From Paenibacillus cookii (GTDB lineage: Bacteria; Bacillota; Bacilli; Paenibacillales; Paenibacillaceae), in contig NZ_BORW01000022.1 in assembly GCF_018333375.1 (NCBI RefSeq), forward strand, positions 23,141-87,140: a DNA stretch of 64,000 nucleotides, in the 5' to 3' direction. How positions within the stretch are numbered: position 1 is the first letter of the stretch; every line of letters begins with the position of its first letter. This document shows, in pieces, positions 1-8,170 of this stretch. The notes beneath the pieces are model-generated. The model saw only the letters and a program-made list of their open reading frames with translations, was not told where the DNA came from and made no database searches. Position numbers and translations under genes: made by a program.

Positions 1-1656
1 GTGGTGGTTGTAGGTTCCGGAGCGGGCGGGTTGACCGCTGCCTTGACGGCACAATTGAAAGGGCTTACAGCGCTGGTGATCGAAAAAACGGATCAGTACG
101 GCGGGTCGAGCTCTTTGTCGGGCGGCGCGATTTGGGTTCCGAACAACGTTTATCTCGAACGGGCAGGATTGAAGGATACGATGGAAAAAGCGGAGGCCTA
201 CATCGAAGCGACGGTCGGCGACAGGGTGCCGGCGGAGAGAAAACGCGCGTATTTAACCCGCGGGCCCGAAATGGTGAAATTTTTGCATGAGCATACGAAC
301 CATGTCCGGTTCGAATACATACCCGGCTATTCGGATTATTACCCCGAAGCGCCCGGCGGTTTTCCGCAAGGGAGATCGGTGGAGCCCGTCGTGTTCGACC
401 TGAAAAAACTGGGGGAAGAGCGGAAACGCATCCGGCGCGCGAACCTGCCGACCTACGGCATGGTCATGAACGCGTACGAATTCCATAAAGTCAACATGAT
501 CACCCGAACGTGGATCGGCAAAAAAACGTCGCTGAAAATCGGCATGCGGCTGATGCGTTCGATATGTACCGGCTACCGCCCGGCGGCCTTGGGGGAAGCC
601 TTGATCGGCCGTTTGCGGCTGTCGCTGATGGAAGCGAAAGGCGATCTATGGCTGTCGACCGCTTTTTCGGATTACGTGACGGAAGGAGGCCGCGTCACCG
701 GCATTCATGCGGTCCGCGACGGCAAGCCGGTCCGGATCGAGGCCCAACATGGCGTCATCCTGGCTGCGGGCGGCTTTTCGCACAGCCAAGAGCTACGGGA
801 AAAGTATTTGCCGCACCCGACGTCCGCGCAATGGACTTCGGCCGCCGAAGGCCAAACCGGCGACATTCTCGCCGCATCGCTTCGCCTGGGAGCCCGAATC
901 GACTTGATGGATCGCGTCTGGGGAGCGCCGTCGGCGGTTCCGCCCGGGGAAAAGCCGTTTTTCCTCGTGGCCGACCGCGGCATTCCCAATATGATGATCG
1001 TGAACGGAGCCGGCGAGCGGTACGTCAATGAGGCGGTGCCCTATCATGAATTCGTCGATACGATGTACGCCCAAAACAAGCCTGAAGCGCCTACCACCCC
1101 GTCGTGGATGATTTTGGACCAGCAGGCGAAAAACCGCTACATTTTTCTCGGCTTGTTCCCGGGTCAGCCGTTCCCGAAACGCTGGCTGGAAAACGGGTTC
1201 GTGAAAAAAGGCAGCACCCCGGCCGAGCTTGCAGGGCAAATCGGCATCGATCCCGCCAGGCTCACGTCAACGTTCGAGCGCTTCAACCGCATGGCGCAAA
1301 AAGGCGAGGACGAAGACTTTCACCGCGGCCAAAGCGCCTACGACCGTTATTACGGCGACCCGACGCTCCCGAATCCGAGCCTGGCGCCGATCGCGAAAGC
1401 ACCGTTTTATGCCGTTCCCGTGGTGCCGGGCGATATTGGAACCAAAGGCGGGCTGGTGACCGATGCATGCGCCCGCGTGCTCCAGGAGGACGGGACGCCG
1501 ATCGGCGGATTGTTTGCGACAGGCAACTGCTCCGCCGCCGTTATGGGCGAAACGTATCCCGGTCCCGGCGCAACGCTCGGGCCTGCCATGACGTTCGGGT
1601 ATGTGGCCGCGACCTATTTGGCGGAAACGAAACAAGTCAACCGGATGAAGCTGTAG
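1..1656 (+). CDS. FAD-dependent oxidoreductase (3-ketosteroid dehydrogenase / fumarate reductase flavoprotein family), 5' end cut
   Basis: The frame is open from base 1 and begins inside the N-terminal Rossmann strand (VVVGSGAGGLTAALTAQ), so a few codons including the true start lie left of the window. The dinucleotide-binding GxGxxG and the following ExxxxxGGSSSLSGG segment are typical of the FAD-binding-2 family, and the C-terminal GNCSAAVMGETYPGPGATLG segment matches the second FAD-contacting region of KstD-like dehydrogenases. The expected activity is FAD-dependent dehydrogenation or reduction of a steroid-like or enone substrate in the cytoplasm. The substrate is not readable from sequence. 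It ends at a hairpin shared with the convergent LysR gene. Confidence 0.85.
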   Translation: MVVVGSGAGGLTAALTAQLKGLTALVIEKTDQYGGSSSLSGGAIWVPNNVYLERAGLKDTMEKAEAYIEATVGDRVPAERKRAYLTRGPEMVKFLHEHTNHVRFEYIPGYSDYYPEAPGGFPQGRSVEPVVFDLKKLGEERKRIRRANLPTYGMVMNAYEFHKVNMITRTWIGKKTSLKIGMRLMRSICTGYRPAALGEALIGRLRLSLMEAKGDLWLSTAFSDYVTEGGRVTGIHAVRDGKPVRIEAQHGVILAAGGFSHSQELREKYLPHPTSAQWTSAAEGQTGDILAASLRLGARIDLMDRVWGAPSAVPPGEKPFFLVADRGIPNMMIVNGAGERYVNEAVPYHEFVDTMYAQNKPEAPTTPSWMILDQQAKNRYIFLGLFPGQPFPKRWLENGFVKKGSTPAELAGQIGIDPARLTSTFERFNRMAQKGEDEDFHRGQSAYDRYYGDPTLPNPSLAPIAKAPFYAVPVVPGDIGTKGGLVTDACARVLQEDGTPIGGLFATGNCSAAVMGETYPGPGATLGPAMTFGYVAATYLAETKQVNRMKL

Positions 1657-1665
1657 TTTGAGCGA

Positions 1666-1692
1666 GCCTTGATCTTCAACGAAGATCGGGGC
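1666..1692. terminator. Hairpin between convergent genes
   Basis: A 12-bp stem (two G-T pairs) with an AAC loop lies between the flavoprotein stop and the end of the LysR gene. There is no good T-run on either side, so it is at best a weak bidirectional terminator. Confidence 0.45.
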
Positions 1693-1709
1693 TTCCGGCC
1701 GTTCCTCCG

Positions 1710-2588
1710 CTATGATTTGAGGCGTTCCTCGGCAAGATGGATGAAAGCCTGCGCGGCATGGCCCAAATATTTATCCGCCCGGTAAATGATGCTCATTTCC
1801 CTGTACGGCGGATCATCATGGATGGGCAGGAACCGCAGCTTGGGGTCGCCGATGGCTTCAACCAAAGCAGGCGTCTGCACGGTGACCCCCATGTTCTCCC
1901 GGACAAACCGGAACAGCGAAGGGTTGGACGTCGTCTCCACGACGATGTTCAGGTTAAAGCCGTGTTTCCGGCAGAATTGCTCGACGAGCTCCCTTCCCCA
2001 GAACCCTTTCGGATACATAATGACCGGCAGGCCGTTCAGCTCGTTCAAGGAGACCGAATCCCTGCCGGCGAACGGATGCTCTGCAGATACCACTACGCCG
2101 TACTCCTCCCGGGGCAGGCAGCGTAACACGAGCCGGTTGTCGTAAAGCGGCTTGAGCGAGATGCCGATGTCGATTTCCGCACGGAGTACGAGATCCGCCA
2201 CATCGACGGCCGAGACGATTTTGAGCCGGACGTTCGGATACCGGTTGCGGAAATCGATGAACATCGGGGTCAGGCGGAAATCGAGCTCGGAAGGCAGCAC
2301 CCCGACGCCGAGCGTACCGCCTTGGTGATGGCGAAGCTCGCCGATCTCCAGCTTGGCGTTCTGCAAATTTTGAAACATTCCCCGTGCGTGCTTGAGCAGG
2401 ACCGCGCCCGCATCGGTCAACGCGATCCGTTTGCCGATCCTGTCGAACAGGGGCATGCCGATCTCTTCCTCCAGCGCTTTGATCTGCAGGCTTAGATTCG
2501 GCTGGGAGATGCCCACCTTATCCGCGGCCTTCGTAAAATGCAGCTCCTCGCAAACGGCCATAAAATACTCCAACTGTCTCAGTTCCAT
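1710..2588 (-). CDS. LysR family transcriptional regulator
   Basis: This 292-residue protein has the family's usual length. The N-terminal winged HTH (residues 1-60, MELRQLEYFMAVCEELHFTK, then ADKVGISQPNLSLQIKALE) is followed by a periplasmic-binding-like effector domain. It is divergent from the MFS carrier at 2750 with a dyad in the gap, the standard LysR arrangement for controlling a neighbour and itself. The N-terminal region resembles CynR/CidR-type regulators, but the effector cannot be deduced. Confidence 0.9.
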   Translation of the reverse strand: MELRQLEYFMAVCEELHFTKAADKVGISQPNLSLQIKALEEEIGMPLFDRIGKRIALTDAGAVLLKHARGMFQNLQNAKLEIGELRHHQGGTLGVGVLPSELDFRLTPMFIDFRNRYPNVRLKIVSAVDVADLVLRAEIDIGISLKPLYDNRLVLRCLPREEYGVVVSAEHPFAGRDSVSLNELNGLPVIMYPKGFWGRELVEQFCRKHGFNLNIVVETTSNPSLFRFVRENMGVTVQTPALVEAIGDPKLRFLPIHDDPPYREMSIIYRADKYLGHAAQAFIHLAEERLKS

Positions 2589-2673
2589 ATATCCACTGCA
2601 CTCCGATCCTCAACCAAAATGTTTTCCGCCTGAAGGCGGCGGTTTCTTCGTATCATTTGTATAACAAATTATT

Positions 2674-2692
2674 ATTATAACTTCAATATAAT
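2674..2692. promoter_or_regulatory. Candidate LysR binding dyad
   Basis: ATTATA-N7-TATAAT is a perfect inverted repeat containing T-N11-A spacings typical of LysR boxes. It lies in the AT-rich gap between the divergent LysR and MFS genes. Assignment to this regulator is inferred from position. Confidence 0.45.
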
Positions 2693-2749
2693 TGATAAAT
2701 GATTCCTCTCCAAGTAAGATGTGTTCAAATCGATCTGCAAGGAGAGGGA

Positions 2750-3976
2750 ATGATGAAAAAAACTTCACGGTTCATGATGGCTGCGGCCTTTATTTTAGCT
2801 TCTTTGAATCTGCGGCCTGCGATGAACTCCGTCGCGCCCATGCTGCAAGCCATCCAGCGGGATTTGGGCATGAGCGCCTTGACGGCAAGCCTGCTCACGT
2901 CCATTCCTGTGCTGTGCATGGGGATTTTTCCGGCCTTTGCGGTCAAGCTGGGCCGGCGTGCCGGGCTGGAGCGCGTCATCGCCTGGTCGATTGCGGTCAT
3001 CGGCATCGGTACGGTGCTGCGGTGGTTTACCGGGTCGCCATCGTATCTGCTCATGACCTCGATTTTGGCCGGGCTCGGGATCGCCGCGGCGGGACCGCTT
3101 CTGTCGGGCTTCATTAAGCAGTACTTTCCGACCAAGGTGCCTTTCATGATATCGCTTTACACCGTATCCATGGCGGTCGGAGCCACGCTTTCATCGGGGA
3201 TGTCCCTGCCGCTGGCGGACCGGATCGGTTCGTGGCGCGAATCGTTGGCAATTTGGGCCGTCCTGGCTGCCATCGCCCTGCCGGTATGGCGGTGGTCGGT
3301 TCTTCGCCATGCCCGGCCGTCCGCTGGAGAGGCGCAGACGAATCGTACGGCCGGATTGCCCTGGCGCAGCGGAAAAGCATGGGTTCTTACGATGTCCTTC
3401 GGCCTGCTGGCCGTCTTGTTCTTCTCGGTCACGGCTTGGCTGCCGCCGGTCGTGGAGCATATGGGTTACGGCAAAGCATATGCGGCGAACATGCTCGTCC
3501 TGTTTTCTGTGACGCAGATTCCCGTCGGCCTTCTGTTCCCTCATCTGCTGCGGCGTTTTCCTTCCCGCCGTTTCTGGCTGGCGCTGGGCGCGCTGGCGAT
3601 GGCCGCCGGCTTCCTGATGCTCTGGATTTCGGCGGCGCCGTGGCTTGCGGCGATTCTGATCGGCATCGGCCCCGGCGTGCTGTTTCCGGTTAATCTGATG
3701 ATGCCGATCGAGGCGGTAAGCGATACGGAGCAGGCGACGGCCTGGTCGGCCATGACCCAGTCGGCCGGATACGTGATCGGTGCGCTGGGACCGATGCTGC
3801 TCGGCGTAATCCACGATGCTGCGGGCAGCTATGCGCTGCTGATCCCGGTGCTGCTGACCGTCACGCTGGCGATGGCGGCGGTTCATCAGCTGGCGGCGAA
3901 GGCGGCCAAGCCCGAAGCGCCGGATGTTTTAAACAAGCCCAGAGAAAAGGAAAAAGCCCTTCCTTTGGCAGAGTAA
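2750..3976 (+). CDS. MFS transporter of the CynX/NimT (cyanate permease-like) family
   Basis: A polytopic 408-residue membrane protein with about 12 hydrophobic segments. The early LNLRPAMNSVAP segment is characteristic of the CynX/NimT/YeaN group of the major facilitator superfamily. The start at 2750 is chosen because AAGGAGAG sits just upstream, although the frame stays open to 2699. It probably moves a small anionic or drug-like solute across the cytoplasmic membrane. Divergence from the LysR gene at 1710 suggests control by it. The last codons lie inside a hairpin that serves as terminator for the opposite strand. Confidence 0.88.
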   Translation: MMKKTSRFMMAAAFILASLNLRPAMNSVAPMLQAIQRDLGMSALTASLLTSIPVLCMGIFPAFAVKLGRRAGLERVIAWSIAVIGIGTVLRWFTGSPSYLLMTSILAGLGIAAAGPLLSGFIKQYFPTKVPFMISLYTVSMAVGATLSSGMSLPLADRIGSWRESLAIWAVLAAIALPVWRWSVLRHARPSAGEAQTNRTAGLPWRSGKAWVLTMSFGLLAVLFFSVTAWLPPVVEHMGYGKAYAANMLVLFSVTQIPVGLLFPHLLRRFPSRRFWLALGALAMAAGFLMLWISAAPWLAAILIGIGPGVLFPVNLMMPIEAVSDTEQATAWSAMTQSAGYVIGALGPMLLGVIHDAAGSYALLIPVLLTVTLAMAAVHQLAAKAAKPEAPDVLNKPREKEKALPLAE

Positions 3977-3987
3977 GGAAGGGCCTT
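3951..3987 (-). terminator. Terminator of the VOC gene, embedded in the MFS 3' end
   Basis: On the minus strand AAGGAAGGGC is followed by TTTTTCCTTTTC, a good intrinsic terminator for the VOC gene. On the plus strand the same hairpin spans the last MFS codons and the TAA. Confidence 0.7.
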
Positions 3988-4042
3988 GGATGGAACATGT
4001 CCACGCCTGCCTGCCGACCGTTCGGAACCGCCCCTTAGCCGT

Positions 4043-4381
4043 TTAGCAGAGCACTTCGACCGTAAAACCGCCCGGCGCCTCGACATAGAACGTGTACCCG
4101 TGCGCATGCTGCGGAGGCTTGACGTCGTAGCCGTCCTCCAGAAGCCTTTGGTTGATGCGGTCGACCTGCTCCTCGGTTGGCTGCGGGAAGCCGACGTGGA
4201 ACGTTTTGGGGTACTGCACCTCGCGGCCCTTCATCAGCGTCAGGACAAAGCCGTCATCGTCCAAGAGCACGGCGAAGTTGTCGCCGCGGGTAGCCCGGCA
4301 AACCAGGCCGAAATAGGTCTCCAGAAACGCCCGGGACGCCGCCACATCGGTCACCGTCAAATTCAAATGGTTGATTTTCAT
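4043..4381 (-). CDS. VOC family protein (glyoxalase/bleomycin resistance fold)
   Basis: A 112-residue single-module vicinal oxygen chelate protein. It begins MKINHLNLTVTDVAASRAFL, typical of the first beta-alpha-beta-beta-beta repeat, and ends GYTFYVEAPGGFTVEVLC, with the metal-ligand-type E in the last strand. AAGGAGA sits just upstream of the ATG at 4381, so longer readings are rejected. Such proteins act as lyases, dioxygenases or drug-binding proteins. The substrate is unknown. Confidence 0.88.
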   Translation of the reverse strand: MKINHLNLTVTDVAASRAFLETYFGLVCRATRGDNFAVLLDDDGFVLTLMKGREVQYPKTFHVGFPQPTEEQVDRINQRLLEDGYDVKPPQHAHGYTFYVEAPGGFTVEVLC

Positions 4382-4540
4382 ATGTCTCCTTCTTTCCAAG
4401 TGGAGTATGGAATCGTCATTCACCTTTATTATATGACCTTCATGCAAGTGATAAGGTTACGGCATCATGGAGGGCAAGGGCTCAACTTGAAACGGATAAA
4501 GCAGTATAGTCCTCGTTAATCATGGGAACGTAGGGGACGG

Positions 4541-5431
4541 TTATTGCGGATGTTGGCGAATCAGCTCCACGAGATTGCGGGCCGCGGCGTTTAGCGGCTC
4601 GTTTTTGCGCGTGCAGATCGCGATGACGTTCTTTAGGTCGATGCCATCGACGTATACGCGGCATAACTCGCCCCGGGCGACATGCTCGCGGACGACCAGC
4701 GACGATACGAAGTTGGCTCCGTACCCGGCAATGACGGCCGTAATCGCTTCATGCAGCCCGTTGAACTGCAGGGCGATTTTCGGTGCGGGAGCGCTGTACG
4801 TCCGGCATAAAGCCAGCAGCCTTTCCCGGGTGGAGCTTCCTTCTTCGCGCATCACGAAAGGCTCCTTCACCATCTCGTGAAGCGAAACCCGGCGGCCGGC
4901 GTATTTATGGCTCGGCGCCACCACGAACCACAGCTCGTCTTCGAACAATTTTTCGGTGTTCACCGAATCCGGATATGCTTCCGGCAGCCCGCCGTAAATC
5001 GCCAAATCCACTTCGACGTTCAGCAGCTGCTTCAGCGCTCCGCTGGAATTGGTCGTCGTAATGGACATTTCGACCTGCTCGTACCGCTGTTTGAACTTGG
5101 CGAGCCATGAAGGAAGGAGGAACTGCGCGGGAAGATACGTCGCTGCGAGCCGGATTTGCCCGTCCATCCCCTGACGGTAATCTTTGGCGAACTGCTCGAT
5201 TTGCTGCTCGACGGCAAACAGGCGTTTGGCCAAAACGGCGACCTTCTCCCCGGCATCGGTAAGCGCGATGCCCCGGCCCTGCGGGACCATAAGCGTTAAG
5301 GCCAGCTCTTTTTCGAATTTTTTGATTTGGGCCGTAATGGCCGGCTGGCTGATGTTCAGCAGCTCGGAGGCGCGGGTGACGCTGCCGGTGTTGGCAATTT
5401 CGTGGAACAGGCGCAAAGCGTGCAGGTTCAT
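4541..5431 (-). CDS. LysR family transcriptional regulator
   Basis: 296 residues with an N-terminal HTH (MNLHALRLFHEIANTGSVTR, then ASELLNISQPAITAQIKKFE) and a C-terminal effector-binding domain. It diverges from the O-methyltransferase gene at 5598 across an AT-rich gap and so probably regulates that gene and itself. The fold resembles CysL/YwfK-type regulators, but the inducer is unknown. Confidence 0.9.
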   Translation of the reverse strand: MNLHALRLFHEIANTGSVTRASELLNISQPAITAQIKKFEKELALTLMVPQGRGIALTDAGEKVAVLAKRLFAVEQQIEQFAKDYRQGMDGQIRLAATYLPAQFLLPSWLAKFKQRYEQVEMSITTTNSSGALKQLLNVEVDLAIYGGLPEAYPDSVNTEKLFEDELWFVVAPSHKYAGRRVSLHEMVKEPFVMREEGSSTRERLLALCRTYSAPAPKIALQFNGLHEAITAVIAGYGANFVSSLVVREHVARGELCRVYVDGIDLKNVIAICTRKNEPLNAAARNLVELIRQHPQ

Positions 5432-5597
5432 CGTTTCTCACCTCGGATTGATTCATATATGTAATGTATGAAAACGTTAAAAAGATATATTATTCTTATC
5501 ATTATATTCCGGCTACAATAAAATCAAAAGCTGATTCTCTCTAATTTCAGGTCGGCTTTTCAAAAAGTGGATGCGAAATCCGAGGAGGAGATGGAAC

Positions 5598-6296
5598 ATG
5601 AAACAAACGTGGGAACAAGTGGATGAGTATATTACGGATTTGCTTTGCCCGAACGATTCGATTCTGGATGACGTGCTTGTCGCGAACCGGCAGGCGGATC
5701 TGCCGGAGATCGACGTGACGGGAAACCAGGGAAAGCTGCTGCAGCTGCTGGTGCAAATGCAAGGGGCGAAGCGGGTGCTGGAAATCGGAACGCTTGGCGC
5801 TTACAGCACCATTTGGATGGCAAGAGGGCTGGCGGAGGGCGGCAAAATCATCACGCTTGAGCTGGAGCCGCATCATGCCGAGGTGGCGAATGCCAACATC
5901 AAACGCGCCGGGCTGGAGCATGCGATCGAAGTTCGGCAGGGGAATGCGCTGGAACTGCTGGAGGAATTGGAGCGGGAAGGGACGGAGCCTTTCGATTTCA
6001 TTTTCATCGACGCGGACAAACCGAACAATCCCCATTATTTGGAGTGGGCGCTTCGCTTCTCCCGTCCGGGCACCGTCATCGTCGGGGACAACGTCATCCG
6101 GGACGGGGAAGTTGCCAGCCGCCACAGCACCGATCCCCGGGTACGAGGCGTCAGAACCTTTTTCGATATGATCGCCGGGGACCCGCGCATATCGGCGACC
6201 GCGATTCAGACGGTGGGCAGCAAAGGGTATGACGGTTTTATGATCGGGATCGTGCAGCAAACCGTTCAATCGCCTCAAAAGGCAAATGATCGGTAA
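5598..6296 (+). CDS. SAM-dependent O-methyltransferase (CCoAOMT/YrrM-like)
   Basis: 232 residues. The SAM-binding motif I reads RVLEIGTLGAYSTIWMARGL and the catalytic/metal Asp lies in DFIFIDADKPNNPHYLEWAL, both hallmarks of cation-dependent O-methyltransferases of the caffeoyl-CoA/catechol type. The start is set by GAGGAGG about 10 bases upstream. Members methylate catechol-like small molecules. Its 3' end overlaps the convergent peroxiredoxin-like gene by 59 bases. A paralogue of the same family lies at 45566. Confidence 0.9.
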   Translation: MKQTWEQVDEYITDLLCPNDSILDDVLVANRQADLPEIDVTGNQGKLLQLLVQMQGAKRVLEIGTLGAYSTIWMARGLAEGGKIITLELEPHHAEVANANIKRAGLEHAIEVRQGNALELLEELEREGTEPFDFIFIDADKPNNPHYLEWALRFSRPGTVIVGDNVIRDGEVASRHSTDPRVRGVRTFFDMIAGDPRISATAIQTVGSKGYDGFMIGIVQQTVQSPQKANDR

Positions 6297-6798
6297 TGAG
6301 ACTGCCGTAGTGGGCGACCTGAACGATTCCTTGTTCATCGATCAGAAATTCGGCCGGAATCCGGTTGAAATTGGAGCCTTCCTCCGGAATCAGTTTGAAT
6401 CCGGCTGCTTCCACCCGGGCCGTAATCTCGTGAATGTCCGGCTGCGCTAACGTTGCCTTCATTTTCGCTTCCGAAGACTCGACGCCGTACCGCGCGTAAA
6501 TTTCTGCCTCAGGATCGGCAATAAGCGGGAAGGGTGCGTTTTGCCGCCCGACGTATTGGCGGAGGTTTGCCTCCGGAGATTCGAAAAAGGCGACGACCTC
6601 CATCCCTTGCCGCTTCCACGTTTCATATCGCTTTATAAATTGCTGCACCCGTAAATTGCATAAAGCGCAAGCGGAGTTGCGGAAAAAGGCGAGCAGAAGG
6701 TTGCGGCCCGAATAGGTGTCCGGCGTGACGGGTTCCCCGTTCTGATCCGCCGCTTCAAACCATGGGGCGGCATCTCCGGGGCGGAGCTGATTGTTCAT
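6238..6798 (-). CDS. Peroxiredoxin-like (AhpC/TSA, thioredoxin-fold) protein
   Basis: 186 residues. The redoxin segment GDAAPWFEAADQNG opens the fold, and the active region FFRNSACALCNLRV carries a CxxC pair rather than the usual single peroxidatic TxxC. NRIPAEFLIDEQGIVQVAHY is the typical cis-Pro/strand region. It probably reduces peroxides or protein disulfides in the cytoplasm. AGGAGGG precedes the ATG. It follows the Crp/Fnr gene on the same strand after 83 bases, suggesting co-regulation. Its 3' end runs antisense into the O-methyltransferase gene. Confidence 0.82.
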   Translation of the reverse strand: MNNQLRPGDAAPWFEAADQNGEPVTPDTYSGRNLLLAFFRNSACALCNLRVQQFIKRYETWKRQGMEVVAFFESPEANLRQYVGRQNAPFPLIADPEAEIYARYGVESSEAKMKATLAQPDIHEITARVEAAGFKLIPEEGSNFNRIPAEFLIDEQGIVQVAHYGSLITDHLPFEAIERFAARSRS

Positions 6799-6875
6799 CG
6801 TGAATCCCTCCTAATGATCGGTAAAAGGCGTTTCTCGCCCGTACCGCTACCTTATCAGGAAGGTGCCGCCTCCTC

Positions 6876-6890
6876 TGTGACTTAGTCACA
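6876..6890. promoter_or_regulatory. Crp/Fnr-type palindrome
   Basis: TGTGACTTAGTCACA is a perfect dyad covering the stop codon of the Crp/Fnr gene, 78 bases upstream of the peroxiredoxin start. It resembles the Crp-family half-sites TGTGA/TCACA, but with a spacer of 5 rather than 6 bases. Confidence 0.45.
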
Positions 6891-7556
6891 CAACATGTCT
6901 TCAAGCCTGTTTCTCTGCAAGATTTTGATCCGTCCCCGCCCGGTTTCCACCCATCCGCTGCGCGCAAACTTAAGAAGGGTCCGCGAAACGACCTCGCGCG
7001 CTGAATTCATTTCCTCGGCCAGCTCTTGATGCGTCGCGGCTACGAGCGGCTCCTGTTCGGTGGTCACGCGCAACAATGCTTTGGCGAGCCGCTTTTCTAC
7101 GGGCATCCGCTCCTTTTCTCCCATCATGTCGATCATCCGGAACGTGCTTTCGAGCAAACCTCCGAAAACGGTGCTGCGGAACGACTCATGGAACTGCACC
7201 CAGCGCAAGAAACTGCTCCGGAGCACAAACAGCACGTCCACGTCCGTTTCGGCTACCAAATAGGCGGGATAGTCCCTTCCGCACAGCCCGCTGAGCACAA
7301 GCAGCGAACAGATTTCCCCCGCGGAAAGCCTGTTGAGCACCGTCTCGTTTCCGTTTTCGTGAACCGCCGTAATCCGGGCCGTTCCGCGGAGCAAAAACAT
7401 GCCGTACAACGATGCATCCTCCCGCTGGAAGATGTTCGATTTGGCCGGGAACCGTTTGACATGCGGCCGGGCTTGCTCCCATTCTTCCTGAGAAAGACCG
7501 TTCAGGGAGGGGAAAACGTCGAGCAGGTTCGTTTCTTTTATCGTCTCTATGCTCAT
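6882..7556 (-). CDS. Crp/Fnr family transcriptional regulator
   Basis: 224 residues. A cyclic-nucleotide-binding-type beta roll fills residues about 30-130, with GRDYPAYLVAETDVDVLFVL. A C-terminal winged HTH follows, with THQELAEEMNSAREVVSRTL as recognition region. It lacks the N-terminal Cys cluster of Fnr, so it is probably not an Fe-S oxygen sensor. It has one Cys in AGEICSLLVLSGLCG and another nearby, which leaves redox sensing possible. The peroxiredoxin-like gene downstream fits an oxidative-stress role. The effector is unknown. Confidence 0.88.
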   Translation of the reverse strand: MSIETIKETNLLDVFPSLNGLSQEEWEQARPHVKRFPAKSNIFQREDASLYGMFLLRGTARITAVHENGNETVLNRLSAGEICSLLVLSGLCGRDYPAYLVAETDVDVLFVLRSSFLRWVQFHESFRSTVFGGLLESTFRMIDMMGEKERMPVEKRLAKALLRVTTEQEPLVAATHQELAEEMNSAREVVSRTLLKFARSGWVETGRGRIKILQRNRLEDMLCD

Positions 7557-7673
7557 CTGTTACACCCTTTCGATGGTGGTATGATCCCGGATGGCGCCGG
7601 TAATCTTCGGCCTCTATCATATCATGGCTTGCAAGATGAATTTGGTGGTTATTTAGGTTCGAGACCAATGTGA

Positions 7674-7715
7674 GGGTTGGACCGAGTCCGTTGTGACGCG
7701 GCCCGGCCCTTTTTT
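7674..7715 (+). terminator. Terminator-like hairpin upstream of the GntR promoter
   Basis: GGGTTGGACCG can pair with CGGCCCGGCCC (two G-T pairs, one mismatch) and six Ts follow. No gene ends here on this strand, so it may insulate the next promoter or end an unannotated short transcript. Confidence 0.4.
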
Positions 7716-7726
7716 ATGTTTTCCGG

Positions 7727-7781
7727 TTGACAGGAGGAAAGTTTTGGCATATATTGAGGTTAGTTACTTAAGTAATTAACC
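7727..7781 (+). promoter_or_regulatory. SigA promoter with overlapping GntR/YtrA-type operator
   Basis: TTGACA (7727-7732), a 17-base spacer and TATATT (7750-7755) form a near-consensus promoter. Immediately downstream, 7758-7781 is a 24-base near-perfect palindrome with halves GGTTAGTTACTT and AAGTAATTAACC, covering the expected transcription start. The encoded GntR protein very probably binds here and represses the operon. Confidence 0.85.
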
Positions 7782-7798
7782 AGTTGGGTGGTGGAGAA

Positions 7799-8170
7799 AT
7801 GGGGCCTATTATGGATGACGGCCGTCCAATATTCATACAAATCGCCGAGAAGATTGAAGACGACATCATTGCAGGGGGGCTGCCGGAGGAGTCGCAGGTC
7901 CCTTCGACAAACCAGTTTGCGTCCTTTTACCAGATTAATCCGGCCACCGCGGCCAAGGGAGTGAATCTTCTGGTGGATCAAGGCATTCTGTATAAGAAGA
8001 GGGGGATCGGCATGTTCGTGGCGTCGGGAGCAAGGGAGACGCTGATCGAGAAACGGAAGGAGCAGTTTTTCGAGCAGTATGTCATCACGATGGTTCAGGA
8101 AGCGAGGAAGCTTGGCATTACGATCGACCAATTGACCGACATGGTCCGGAGAGGGGATGGGAAGCAATGA
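7799..8170 (+). CDS. GntR family transcriptional regulator (YtrA subfamily)
   Basis: About 120 residues, which is short for GntR and typical of the YtrA subfamily: an HTH plus a short helical tail and no large effector domain. DDGRPIFIQIAEKIEDDII and PSTNQFASFYQINPATAAKG form the winged HTH. GGAG lies just upstream of ATG 7799, and ATG 7811 is an alternative start. It overlaps the ABC ATPase by 4 bases (ATGA), so it is translationally coupled in a GntR-ATPase-permease operon. Family members repress such operons and are relieved by cell-envelope-active compounds. Confidence 0.9.
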   Translation: MGPIMDDGRPIFIQIAEKIEDDIIAGGLPEESQVPSTNQFASFYQINPATAAKGVNLLVDQGILYKKRGIGMFVASGARETLIEKRKEQFFEQYVITMVQEARKLGITIDQLTDMVRRGDGKQ

